Shown here one piece after another: positions 1 through 10,635 of a stretch of 64,000 bases of DNA (within the stretch, counting starts at the first letter, position 1; every line of letters begins with the position of its first letter). This DNA is from Cryptomeria japonica (Eukaryota > Streptophyta > Pinopsida > Cupressales > Cupressaceae): NCBI RefSeq assembly GCF_030272615.1, contig NC_081411.1, positions 41,965,140-42,029,139 of the forward strand, in the 5' to 3' direction. The position numbers were made by a program, and so were the translations under genes. The notes under the pieces were generated by a model that was not told the origin of the DNA, did not search any database, and saw only the letters and a program-made list of their open reading frames with translations.

Positions 1-2328
1 GCTTGTGGAAGCCCACCATAGGTTTGGTTTTTACTAACTATTTGTCTCTTGTGCAGGTCTAAAAACCAACCTTCTTAAAAATCAAAAACTTCTTTTTGGT
101 GTTTTAATATTGAACAACACAAAATTTGCTTTCTTGCAAGCTTAGGATCAAAATTTGTGTTTGGTGTTCTAAAATTGAACAAAACAACTTTGTTTATTGC
201 AAGTTTAGGCTTAACTTTTCATTTGGTGCTTAAAATCAACAAAACAAATTCATTTCTAGCATTAAAAACTAAAGCAAAAATTTACAATCCACATTTCAAT
301 TTTTGGTGAAATTAAAACTTACAATCCACTTGTTTCAAAATTTTTTCAAAGCAATTTTTCCTTCATACGTGCTTCAAATTAAGTTGAATAGGATTTTCAA
401 AGTTCTAGTTTACTTAAAATTTTGCATTTGAGGTTAAAAAGAACACCATGATTGTTGGAGCAACATCTCCAAATAGTTAGAACACATTGTGATGGCAAGT
501 TAAAAAGAACTAGTGTTTTTTCGTGCTTGGCACACTTGTGCTAAAAGTTGGTTGAGTGGTCCTACTTCTAACACACACTATCCTCTCCCTTGGCTTTCGT
601 GGTCCTAGCTGCAAGAGAAAGGTGTTAGTAACACTCAAATTTTTATCTTTTTAAGAGAGGCCTGCCAAGAGACACATCACTCTTGGGAATGACCTCGCAC
701 AGTAAATCTTTCGAGCCGCTATAGAAATTAGGTGAGAGCGAAAGATGTAGCCTTGGGTATAGCTGTTCCTACAGTGTAACTGGCCGAAAGGACAAATGGG
801 CCCCACCACTGGTTACAAGGCTCTTAAGTGAGTCACTGCAGAATGAACTTATGTCCAAAAACATCGAACATGACTAAACACCTTTAAGTAGTAGTCCACC
901 CATTCTATTGATTGAGGATATTTGTGATATAATTTAGTGCAAGAGCATAGATGGTTTTGCTCCCAAGATACTCACCATACATATTTCCTTGAGTAGAAAC
1001 ATAGCTTTTTGAAAAGTCACTTGTGGCTTGATAAAAGTGGTGACTCCCCCATCATAGGGATCATCTATTTGTTATGCTCATGCAAGAATTAGTATATCAC
1101 ATCCTTACCTGCCACGACAGGATTCATAAGGTATGTAGTACCAAAGTCGAAGAAATATCAAGATGTGGGCTAAATTTATCACAACTGGCCATTTGACCTT
1201 AGGGATAAAAAGTGTTTGAAGTGTCTTCATTTTTAGTCAAGACCAGTGCAAATTGAGCCGACTTTAGGCTTTGGAAATACACCATAAAATACATCTAAAG
1301 GAAAGGGTCATAAAAAGTCCAAGGATTGGGTTGATCTAGACCCATACTCATTTGTGCCTTTTAAGGCAACATTCTTGTGTTTGTGTGCTTGCTTTGTTTT
1401 CTTGTCAAAGAAACATCAAAAAGCAGGTCCAAAAACAAAGTGATTCATCCAACATAAACATTTTCAAATACCAAACAAAGATCCAAAACAAAGAACATGA
1501 ATATCAAATTTTATGACCATTCTTCATATCTTGAGAAAGAAGAATATTCATCAGCATGTTAACTTGAAAAGAAGACCATTAAGCTCAAAAGCTTTAATCA
1601 AAAGAAGGAAATTCTTCTATCTTAATAGATGAATCTTTGTCTCTCATAGAACCTTCTTACGTCATATGCATCTTTACCTTCAAGAGAAATCAAACGAATT
1701 TGATCAAGAGTCATTAAACTGCAGAGCTTTTATGCAATATAGAGCTTTGAGTTATCACAAAAACAAAGGAGGTAAGATCAATCTTGCTTTCTTTCCCAAC
1801 ATTTTCATCACCTATAACTCAGCTAGGGAAGAACCACCAACCCCTAAACAAGAAGAGGAAGAGTTTGTTCCTTTTGTTACACAAAGTTTCTATTGAAGTT
1901 AAACATTTTCATCCATTATTCACCTTCACATCATCACTTCATTTCAACTCTCAAAACCTTAGGAGCTTCTTGTCCTAAGTTCTCTTTGGATATTGCTTGA
2001 ATCAAACACAACAAATCACTTTTAGATCATTTCTACATCTAGGATAAGCTCATCCTAAGAAGCATATCTACATAGGTTAAAACTAGTCTAATGAGTGAAT
2101 CCTTTCATTACTAGGTAGTTAAGTCTATAACACATCTCAGATTTCTCTAAACCTTATCACATCAAACTTTGTCAAAACCAACAAGCAATTCAAGAAAGAA
2201 CTTTGGTAACATCTACCTTTAAAGTGCTAGAGATCCACATGAAACACAATTCATCAACCATAAATCTTTCATTTCATCAACAATTCATTATCATTTTCTC
2301 TCAACTTCAACAAAAACTTGTAAACAAA
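1..2328 (+). other. Element A leader (5' untranslated region)
   Basis: No supported gene. The stretch is AT-rich and precedes the gag start. About 655-870 holds a more GC-rich block with GGCCTGCC followed by GAATGACCTCGC. Related blocks occur at the same place in B (about 42361-42420) and, on the minus strand, in C (about 63860-63960). The short open frames at 1666-1978 show no family features and I do not call them. Confidence 0.55.
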
Positions 2329-2832
2329 ATGGCTCACACCCTATCACACTCAAGGCAACGAGAAGTAGAAATTGAAGAAGAAGAGGAGGAAAATATCAAT
2401 GAATTTAAAGAAGCACTTGGAGGAAATGTAAATGATGAAAATCCCAGTACTCCTACTCCTGCAACAATAGAAAGGGCCCAACATAACTCTCTCTTTAACA
2501 AACTTTTTGATGAAATACTCAGGAGCAATGTGGATGCTCACTTTTTTTTGCTCGCTCAAGAAGGAGCCAAACTCCCCTCTGACTTTGATCTTTCCCAATT
2601 AAGACAAGCATCAAAACAACAAAGTCACCATGAAGAAGATAGAGGTAGAGATCCCATCAAATATAACATTCCTTGAGGTAACCCACCACCTCCTCCTCCA
2701 AATGAAATGGAGATGTTGCGGCAACAAGTTGAAAATCTCGCCCAACAACTTCATAGTGGTGTAAAGACTAACCAATTCTCACTCAATGACATCTATCACT
2801 ATCCCTTTGATAGGAATCTTTATATGCCACCT
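2329..2832 (+). pseudogene. gag: Element A gag N-terminal fragment
   Basis: This encodes the N-terminal, non-capsid part of a Tat-type Gag, the structural protein that packages element RNA. I chose ATG 2329 (context AAAATGG, followed by MAHTLSH) over upstream in-frame codons because an acidic stretch starts just after it. The segment FFLLAQEGAKLPSDFDLSQL matches FLHMMAQSGAKIPHDFDMSQL-like text in B and the equivalent in C. The later motif YPFDRNLYMPP matches CPYPFDK in B and CPYPFDR in C. There is an in-frame TGA at 2674, after which the frame stays open. Homology to the other gags stops at about 2832, and the reading frame ends at 2904 in unrelated sequence. The capsid domain and zinc knuckle are absent. 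Confidence 0.7.
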
Positions 2833-2904
2833 GATGCTCTGCAAAAAGGATTAGAAAATCTGTTTGATGGCAACACACACAAGAGCACAAGAAACAAACA
2901 TTAG

Positions 2905-4297
2905 TGTTAGCAACAAAAGATTATCCTAAACAGGCATATCAAGAGAGATATTAAGCATGAAATAGAAAGCATATAAACATAGAATAAAATAGCTAATCAA
3001 GATGCTCATAGTTGCTCCTCCCTTGTTCCTCTCCTCTCCAAGTCCCAAATGAGTGTAGCTCTCAGCTTTTAGCACTAGCCATGGATGCCATATGGAGATT
3101 CAAGATGGTTGAATATGATAAGCAAATACTATGCAAGAGTAGATAGTGATGCTATGAGAAAGCTCTATGCTAATGCCAGTATAACAACAATACTCTAATG
3201 CTTCTCCTTTTGCTTGAGGAGAAGGGTTCTATTTATAGAAGAAATGGGGAAAGGAAGGGTTAAGATTGAATGGTTTAATCAAGGGCCAAGTTTGAAAGTT
3301 GGGGATCCATGTGCACAATTGGCACCAATAAAATGGTGACAAGTGTCAACATAGGATTGGGTTGAGAGAAGAGGTTGGAGGCATTAAAGGCCTGAGAAGA
3401 CCTCATGGTTATCTAGAGGCTAAGGGTCAAGTCCAAATTAAGATTACCCACTGGATTAAGAGTTAATCCAAGGATAAACCTTTGTGCAAATGTTTAAGGG
3501 ATAATCATGGTCAAAGCATTAATGGCCTGATGAGACCTTTGGGTTGGGTAGAGGTTGAGTCAAAACAAATGTTTTAACCATGTGGGAGGGTTTGAGGTAA
3601 CCATTAATGGTTATTGGAGACTTTGGGGATTAAGTGGTTGAAGGTTGAAAGCCTTCAATGGTTATCAAAGACTTTGAGCCATTTAGTGGTTGAAGGTTGA
3701 AAGCCTTTAATGGCTATCAAAGACTTTGAGGGTTTGAGAAGTGACTTCCCTTTTGCTTAGGAATGTGACAAAGTTTAGAGAAGGGGTTAGGTTATTTAGA
3801 AGTGATTAGAAAATTCTAGAAGGGGTTTAGGCATGCAAGTGGATTTTGTAGGAAAATGCAAGTGGGAGAAATTTTGGTATTTTCAATTAAAATAAAATCA
3901 TTTATTTCAATTAAATGGTGTAATTTGCATTTGGATAAATATTCAAATAAATATTAATTTATTTAAATGAGAAAAATGAAGATAAAGCATTAAAATGCTT
4001 GAAGACTTTGAGGGAAACCATTAAAGGCTTGAAGACTTTAAGGAAAACCATTAAAGTCTTAAGAAGACTATAGAAGGAAGCCATCAAGTTTGAAGACTTT
4101 AAAGCCATCAAGTTTGAATACTTTAAGGGAAACCATTAAAGGTTTCAAGTGGGTGAGGATAAATAGGATTTTAAATAAATAATTTATTTAAAATAGTTGT
4201 GCAACTTGCTTTTGTAGGAAAATACAAGTGGGTGGAGGATAAAGGTGATTTAAATAAATTATTTATTTAAAATAGTTGTGCAACTTGCTTTTGTAGC
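2905..4297 (-). repeat. Minus-oriented Tat-type LTR remnant inside element A
   Basis: The segment separates A's gag from its Pro/Ser-rich ORF. The left edge TGTTAGC is a plausible LTR terminus. A TATA-like box on the minus strand lies near 3230 (CTATAAATAG read in reverse). AT-rich U3-like sequence lies at the right end. It shares ATGGTGACAAGTGTCAA (about 3332) and AGAGGTTGGAGG with the 3' LTR of C (about 22550 and 22515), in the same orientation. It contains internal tandem units: about 66 bp near 3600-3735, about 35 bp near 3985-4140, and a duplicated block at 4150-4296 ending CAACTTGCTTTTGTAG. I found no target duplication, so this may be a solo LTR with flanking deletion. Confidence 0.45.
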
Positions 4298-5644
4298 CCT
4301 ATTCTTGTCCATCCTATCCAAAGTCCTATTGACACTCCATTCCTCGAGCAAGATCAAGATATCCCTTCCATCCTTTCCGATGATTCCATTAAAAGTCAAG
4401 AGCAAAGCACCTTTAAAGAGGAATCTGATGATCTTCCTCCTTGTCAAGATCAAAGTATCCTTCCAAATTCATTTCTAACACAAGACCCTATCATTCCTTC
4501 AGATCCTCCACAAGATTCACTTGTTCCTCCATCTCCTTGTCTTAATGCTCCATATACACTCCAAGATCGCATTTCTTTTGATGATCCCATTATTTCTCCC
4601 ATTCCATCTCTTGAAGAATCTGTCATTGAACCATGTCCACTACATGATCCTAATCCCCTTCATGATTCTAACGTGTCAGTGCAAGATGTTCATGAACCCT
4701 TGACATGCATAATGGGTTCTTCCACTTTGGTGCAGTCTGATCCACTTCAAGATCTAATTATTTCTCTCATATCATATCCACCTCATAATGGACTCACGTC
4801 TTCTTCCCAAAGCAAAGAGTATCCTATTAGTCAAAATATTGATAAAGGAAAAGGAGTAGACCTTCACAAGCAAGAACCCTTTCATATCAAAGAATATACT
4901 AATGGTCATGGCTACAAAGCTCACACTCAAGGTGTTGGTATCCCTTCAAAGTCAAAATCCAAATGTCCACCTTCCCCATCATCGCTTCCATCCATCTTAG
5001 GTCCTTATATCCCTTCGTCCTCTATGCAAGGTCAACAAAGGCACACATCCTTGATTAAATTCCATCCATCCCACATGCCTCCATATCATTCCCGTCCACA
5101 TCGACATTCCTTTCCCCTTCCAAGCAATTTGGATGCCAAGTATAAAAGTCATAAGTCTAAAAATCCACATGTATTCAAGGATCAACATGTCCAATCTAAT
5201 CGACATGTCAAAACAAAGAAAAATATGATCTATAAAGAAAAAGAAATATCCAAAAGGCCACAAAGGCCCACTGAGCAAAATAAAGCAAAGTCAAAATATA
5301 TATGGGTTCCTAAATCCCTTGTGCAAGCAATGCACTCCAAGGAACCACAAAAGCATGAAAAATCAAAAACCATGTGGATCCCCAAGAAGCTCCTTGAAGC
5401 ACAAAAAGAACAACCTATATTGGCATCTAAAATTGTTGTTCCTCCATCCAAACCATCCAAGTCTATTCCTCCATCACCTTCTTCATCTATTTTGGGCCCT
5501 TATGTCCCAAAATCCCAAGCTATTCCTCCATCCAAATCTCAATATCCAAAATCCATTTGTCCTCCATCAATCCATCACCCCTCAAGGTGTGTGCCAATGT
5601 CGATCTTGCCAACATTTCCATCCAGTGAAGCCCAATTCTTCTAG
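4298..5644 (+). CDS. Element A Pro/Ser-rich polyprotein segment of unknown function
   Basis: An open frame runs from the edge of the LTR remnant to TAG at 5642, with no ATG near its start; the upstream part is presumably lost. The protein is low-complexity and rich in Pro, Ser, Lys and His. Two internal repeats are visible. A PPSPSS-ILGPY-(I/V)P motif occurs twice (about codons 224-240 and 400-412). SKYIWVPKSLVQA is followed by SKTMWIPKKLLEA. No protease, RT or integrase motif is seen. In element B a comparable Ser/Lys-rich spacer lies between protease and the integrase C-terminus, so this is probably the same interdomain segment. That assignment rests on position rather than clear alignment. 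Confidence 0.5.
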   Translation, partial: PILVHPIQSPIDTPFLEQDQDIPSILSDDSIKSQEQSTFKEESDDLPPCQDQSILPNSFLTQDPIIPSDPPQDSLVPPSPCLNAPYTLQDRISFDDPIISPIPSLEESVIEPCPLHDPNPLHDSNVSVQDVHEPLTCIMGSSTLVQSDPLQDLIISLISYPPHNGLTSSSQSKEYPISQNIDKGKGVDLHKQEPFHIKEYTNGHGYKAHTQGVGIPSKSKSKCPPSPSSLPSILGPYIPSSSMQGQQRHTSLIKFHPSHMPPYHSRPHRHSFPLPSNLDAKYKSHKSKNPHVFKDQHVQSNRHVKTKKNMIYKEKEISKRPQRPTEQNKAKSKYIWVPKSLVQAMHSKEPQKHEKSKTMWIPKKLLEAQKEQPILASKIVVPPSKPSKSIPPSPSSSILGPYVPKSQAIPPSKSQYPKSICPPSIHHPSRCVPMSILPTFPSSEAQFF

Positions 5645-5920
5645 TACCCTATCCATTATCCAATGCATATTTTCCATCCTTCGATCCCTTTGATCCAATC
5701 CTTTGCATAAATTCTTGCCTTAGTTTCATCTCATTTACTCCCAACGTCTTTGAGCATACTTTTAAAGGTCATGGTCCATTTTTTTCAAGGTTACTATCCA
5801 AACAATAAGACGCTTGAGTCCTTCTTCCATCCCCTATCATGTGTCCATCTTCTATTGAAAATGTCAAAATCCAAAAAAAAAAAAAAAGACAAAAGAAAAA
5901 AATAAAGAAAAATAATTCGT

Positions 5921-5996
5921 CCACTGGTGAAAACCTGGCAAACAGGCGCCTTGGGCAAGTACCGTGATGAAAACCTAGCAAATAGGCGTCATGTGT
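5921..5996 (+). repeat. Conserved post-pol block with doubled GTGAAAACCTGGCAAACAGG
   Basis: Two imperfect copies of TGAAAACCTGGCAAACAGGCG lie about 45 bp apart. Related sequence sits just after pol in B (55844-55995) and in C (about 27690-27722, minus strand). Its conservation in non-coding DNA of three elements suggests a role in the RNA or DNA cycle. That role is inference. Confidence 0.55.
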
Positions 5997-6609
5997 AATC
6001 TATGAACTTCTTGCACACCACACTTGGGGGCAGGTTTCCTCCTTCATATTATATTGCCCTTCATTATCTTATCATACCAGGTCATTACCCTTCATATCCT
6101 ATTGTCCCTCATGTCCAGTTTCCCTTTCCACCTTTGATCTTGACAAGGTTGAGGATCTTCATGAACATCATGCATCTTGCTTGCAGCTTTTAGTCCATCA
6201 TAGCTTTTGGTCTTTATCCATTTGCTTATTACAACCTTTCATCCATATTCCCTATCTTATTGCAACTTTCTGCCACTATACCATATCCTATCCCAACCTT
6301 CAGTCCATGTCCCTTATCCATTCTTGGTCTTGCTTATCCTATCCATATCTTATCACTATCCATACACTCTTTTTCATTCTTTGATCTTGATTTGACATAA
6401 GGACGCAAAATTTAAACATGGTTTCAAAAACCTCTTGACATGTCCCTTATGCCATGTTCCTACTTTACATTGTCATATCCAGTCTCTTGTCCCATCATGC
6501 AATAGCCTTTGGAAATTGCATCCGTATTGTCTCCATGATAAAAGGCTTTTGTCTTCCCTCTATCCACCATCATTTCAACAAGCCTATTTATTCACTTGTC
6601 ATATTCCTT

Positions 6610-6955
6610 GTCTTGCTAGACACTAGGGGCAAAATCTCAAAAAAATTGGAAAATGTCCTGAAAAAAGATCATAAAAATTTAAAAATGTCCTGAAAAAAAA
6701 AAATTCATAAAAATCAAATAAATGTCCTGAAAAAATTCATAAAAATCAAATAATGTCCTGAAAAAATTCTTAAAAAAAAAATCAAATAATGTCCTGAAAT
6801 AAAACCAAAAAACCAAAAAATCAAAAAATGTCCTGAAATAATCCAAAAAATTGAAAAATGTCTTGAAATAATCCAAAAAAATTAAAAAAAATGTCCTGAA
6901 ATAATCCAAAAAAAAAAAAATAATAAAAATTGAAAAAAACAAAAACAAACATTTT
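6610..6955 (+). repeat. Tandem array of TGTCCTGAAA with A-rich spacers
   Basis: About nine to ten copies of AAATGTCCTGAAA (one TGTCTTGAAA) are separated by A-rich spacers of varying length, giving periods of about 30-45 bp. It is not coding. The A-rich spacers create long Phe/Leu-rich shadow frames on the opposite strand. Confidence 0.8.
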
Positions 6956-7154
6956 GCAATAAAGTATTCCCTTTATGCATCGACAGATCACTAAGCATTC
7001 CTCCAACGACTCGCAATCAAGCACTGTGCTTTAATAAAATCATGTGTAAACAGATGAACTTTTTCAATCAAACCAAACATTCAAACTGATCACAATTGTC
7101 ATCTCAATCGAATATCAGTATCCAAATCATTTGTCCTTGTTCCTATTATCATGG

Positions 7155-7250
7155 GTCTTATACAGAGTGTGGTATACTCGAAACCAGACTGTGTCCTATC
7201 TTAGACGGGGTACCGCATTTCCTGAAACCAGACAGCATGATCGTCCTATC
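7155..7250 (+). repeat. Repeat with CCTGAAACCAGAC, shared with element C
   Basis: Two diverged units of GTCTTATACA...GAAACCAGAC are present. The same unit, reverse-complemented as expected for the minus-strand element, is found three times at 23376-23511 in the 3' region of C. Confidence 0.55.
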
Positions 7251-7991
7251 AGCACTTTCAACTTTTAACAATGAAGATCAAGATGTTTGTCTGATTTGCT
7301 TGAATTTGTGTGTCTTATCTTTTTATTGATTTATCTTTGGCTTCGATCATGTTCCTATGTTGCTCGATGATGTCACTGAGTGATTTAGAGTGACCGGGAT
7401 GGCTCATGGTCTCTTTCTTTTTTTTGGTTGTGATTGTCGTTTGTCTGTGATGTGTCTATCTTTTGTAAAAAGGGTTGCATTTCAGCTCTGGCCTTCAATG
7501 CCATGATGCTACGCATCCATTTTGCTACATAAAAATAAAGGTTCTCACCTACAAAGTGCATTACTGAAAGCAAGTTTTTCTTTGTCTCTAACTCTCCCCT
7601 GTCTCATTTCTTCTTACTAACATTTCTTCCGTCAATCCGGATAGTCAGTTCGGTCTAGTGCTCCGATATCCAAACACATATGCTATATCCTGCATTCATT
7701 GGTTAGTACATCAAGTATTTTATCCATTTCATTTCATAAATACATCAAAAATACAATAAAAAATACATCCATACATGTTCATAAACAAGTACATAAGTCA
7801 TCCATATATAGAAAAATAACTACAAATCATAACACATTGCATCCCATCATATCGATGCATTTCATATCACATATCATAATAATATCGAAGAACAAAATCG
7901 GACTGTTTGTCCTAAGTATGGCCTGCAGGCTGACTACAACATGTCAAACTACATAATGTCCACTATCTGTCCTAAGGAGCATGTACCTCTG

Positions 7992-9815
7992 TCACTGGGT
8001 GCTCCCTCTGTCCTCCTCATCCTTGCCATGTCTAGCAGATGATGTCCTTCTTGGTCCTGGCTGTGGTGGTCTCATCGGTCCACTCACCCCCATGCTGCTC
8101 AATGACCTCCGAGAGCGTGACTTGCTCTCTGTCCTCGATCGTGCCCGATATGAAGGTGCTCTCCGCTCTGGTGGAACTGCACTCTCATATAGTGTCCTCC
8201 AATATAGTCTCTCCTCTTTGGTCTCTACCAGCATCTGTGCCATCTCCCGTGCATTGGCATCCCTAATCGACCCAATGAACTCAGTGACTCTCTGTCCCTC
8301 TCGCTATGCCTGAGCTATTGCTGTATCTCGAGCTGCTGTGAGTCTGGCTATCTCCACTCTGAACTGCTCATTTTGTCTCTCCAATGTCGCAATATAATCC
8401 TGCTGGCTCGCTATGGTAGCCCTGCACATATCCATCTCCTCTGTCCTAGCTGTCCTCGGCAAAATAGGAATATCCTGCAATGTCTCCTGATCAGCTAAGT
8501 TTGGCTCCTCATCGTCCTCCCCATCATCATCTCCATCATCGTCCTCCCTACCATCATCTTCGTCCCCGTCATCCTCATCATCCTCATCATCCTCGTCATC
8601 CTCATCATCTCCCTCCTCTTTTGTGAGTGGGAAGTCCTCCTGTCTCCTCGGTACTGGAATATCAGGATCAGTCAAAGGCATTGGCCGTCGTTGTGCAAAC
8701 CATATCTCATACTCCTCTGTCATCCCAGCATCCACCACATCTGACCTCCAATCCCACTGTCTCTGTTGTAACTGTGCAAAGTCAGCATATGCTATGTGTG
8801 GCTGAATCATACTCCCCCACTGACTCGTCTCTTTGTGAGATCGGGCAAAGCATGCAGTCCTCCTAGCTACATCCTGCGTCTCTCCAAACTATCATCTGAC
8901 CCTCTCTGGCAGGTACATCTCAATCACTCTCTAGCGATTCACTGGTCACCCAATCAGGTACCTCTCCTATCTGCAGTATGGTAGCTCATCATGCTCATCT
9001 GACCATCCTGGGCAATCAAAATATGGCCTCCATGTGAACTCTCTCAGTCTATCTAGCTCATGTCGCCTGTACAATATATATCCAAATGGACCCTGTCTCA
9101 GTGCTCCCCCATAGCTATACACATATGGTTGGTGTGGTACAATCTGTCTCTCTGTAATCGGTCGACATATGGCTATGTACTCAAATGCCCATACCTGAAG
9201 CAATGTGACTCCACAGCTCAAAGTCTGAACCCCCTGATATGCTATCTGATGCAGCTGAAAATATAGCATAGCAAGTACACATGGTCCCCATGCATACATT
9301 GTCCCCTCTGTCGCCATCCGCTCTAGCACTCTTCCCCATCCAATAGGGAATCCATGTCCTCGTCTGTCTCCTGCTAGAAGACATGCTATCACAACTGCTA
9401 TCACCACATATCGTCGATCATACTCGGAAGCCATGCTCTCCCAGCTAATCTCCCTCTCGACAATGTCCAGATCATCTATGTCGCACTCAAATAGCCTGCA
9501 TAATGCATCTCTCCCTATCACTGGGTCATACTCTATCATCTCCCCATGTATCGGAATGCGGAGGATGCGCCATACGTCCTTTAGAGTCACTGTCGCCTCG
9601 CCAGTCGCCAAATGGAATGAGGAGGTCTCTGAGTGCCATCGCTCTGCCAATGCGGTAAGAAATCCTGTGTTTGCCCTAATCTCGGGCATGTATGTGATGT
9701 AATATATGCCAAATCCTGCTAATGTGTCTCTGTCTGTGCTCCTGAGTCTATGTCATAGCATGAAACAGTCTAGTCGATTCTCCCACGTGATCAACGGATA
9801 CTGTCGACTCTGCAT
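7992..9815 (-). pseudogene. Antisense plant-mobile-domain (PMD) ORF of element A
   Basis: The frame runs opposite to A's gag, between the 3' non-coding region and the 3' LTR. It shows PMD (aminotransferase-like, MAIN-type) features: MPEIRANTGFLTALAERW, TVTLKDVWRILRIPIHGE, a G-R-GHGFPIGWGR stretch, YAWGPCVLAMLYFQLHQ, and TWRPYFDCP. A long Asp/Glu tract follows (about 8517-8625), then a coiled-coil-like segment with heptads and a basic tail ending at 7992. It aligns along its length with the antisense ORF of B. The start is uncertain; homology with B reaches about 9815. In-frame stops lie near 9772 and between 8967 and 8810, and again before 8243, so it is decayed. PMD proteins occur in host silencing pathways and are carried by transposons; the role in the element is unknown. 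Confidence 0.7.
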
Positions 9816-10620
9816 CACAATTGGGGCATCTTTTTGTCAATTTTAGGGTTTGCTCCTACGGGTTGCATTTCCTCATTTTCATGTCCAAATCAGGGTGTTT
9901 TTCATCTAATTTGATCTATCCTACCTATATCCCCCCTTTTCGGATCATTTGCATGTCATTTTGACCAAAATTAGGGTTTTCAGTGGACAATTGCGCCTGT
10001 GTCAGAGAACCTGTGCTTGTGTCAGGTAACTTGCGCTTGTGTACCCTTACACAAGCGTAGAACACTTGACACAAGTGCAGGATTCACCCTGCACAAGCAC
10101 AGGAGTCCATTTTTGCAATTTCCGTGGGCCCCGCAATGTCCCGCAAGCATTTAAAATTCATGAAATTGAAAACATGGGTTTTTGAGATTCATACCATGGC
10201 TCGTGCATCATCCAGTCATCTAAATGTGTGTACACGTTCTCCAAGGTGATCCACCATTGGAATGTTCGCCATCTCTTTGCAAGTGTCCTTGTCCAGAGCA
10301 ACAAATCCTCCTCTTTAGCTAGTGCAAATGAGCAATTTTCACCCTCTTGGTCTCATTTATAGCTCTTTGTCATTACATAGATGGATGTGCATCCTCTCCA
10401 TCTTATGTTGGTCGTGGTATTGTGCACCTTACATTGCTTGTCCTTCATGCATCCGATCTCTGATTGTCAATCCGTTCGATCCTATCATTTTTATCAATCA
10501 ATTGGCCTCTTTTCCGCATGTTTCCGGCCAATTCCTCGAAGGGGCATGCATATGTCATTATTATTGTCTGGGGCATTTTCATTATTGTTCTTTGAAACAA
10601 CGCTTAAAATCACATTGTCT
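9816..10620. other. Region between antisense ORF and polypurine tract of A
   Basis: No sense ORF is supported. It includes the GCGCTTGTGT repeat cluster with hairpins (9990-10110). A TTTGAAACAACGC...CACATTGTC motif near 10591-10620 is also conserved immediately upstream of B's polypurine tract. Confidence 0.5.
9990..10110. repeat. GCGCYTGTGT repeat cluster with perfect hairpins
   Basis: About eight copies of (G/C)(C/T)GCTTGTGT-like units occur in both orientations. CGCTTGTGTA at 10034-10043 pairs with TACACAAGCG at 10048-10057 across a CCCT loop. CACTTG and CAAGTG at 10063-10077 form a second hairpin. It is related to the GCGTCTGTG arrays of element B. Confidence 0.7.
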
Positions 10621-10635
10621 CAAAGAGGGGCAAAA
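10621..10635 (+). promoter_or_regulatory. Polypurine tract of element A
   Basis: CAAAGAGGGGCAAAA lies directly upstream of the LTR start TGTAGACACC. The same tract precedes the 3' LTRs of B and C. It primes plus-strand DNA synthesis in LTR retrotransposons. Confidence 0.85.

Larger units (their letters stand above)
5645..7991 (+). other. Element A 3' non-coding region
   Basis: Long pyrimidine-rich region between the sense ORF and the antisense PMD ORF. No supported gene. It contains the GTGAAAACCTGGCAAACAGG block, a TGTCCTGAAA tandem array and a CCTGAAACCAGAC repeat, each listed separately. Confidence 0.6.

Noticed and set aside
1-70. TTGTGCAG as a real 3' splice site in the A leader
   Set aside because: A similar TGCTTGCAG is in B's leader near 42175, but no matching donor or coding exon could be shown.
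6610-6955. Regularly spaced short repeats that could suggest a CRISPR array
   Set aside because: Spacers are A-rich, not unique sequence, repeat core is too short, and the context is a plant retrotransposon.
6679-7024. Phe-rich minus-strand frames resembling membrane proteins
   Set aside because: They are the complement of the A-rich repeat array.
8967-9689. Host PMD gene (MAIN-like) rather than an element ORF
   Set aside because: It has stops, lies between a Tat pol remnant and the polypurine tract, and the same arrangement occurs in element B.
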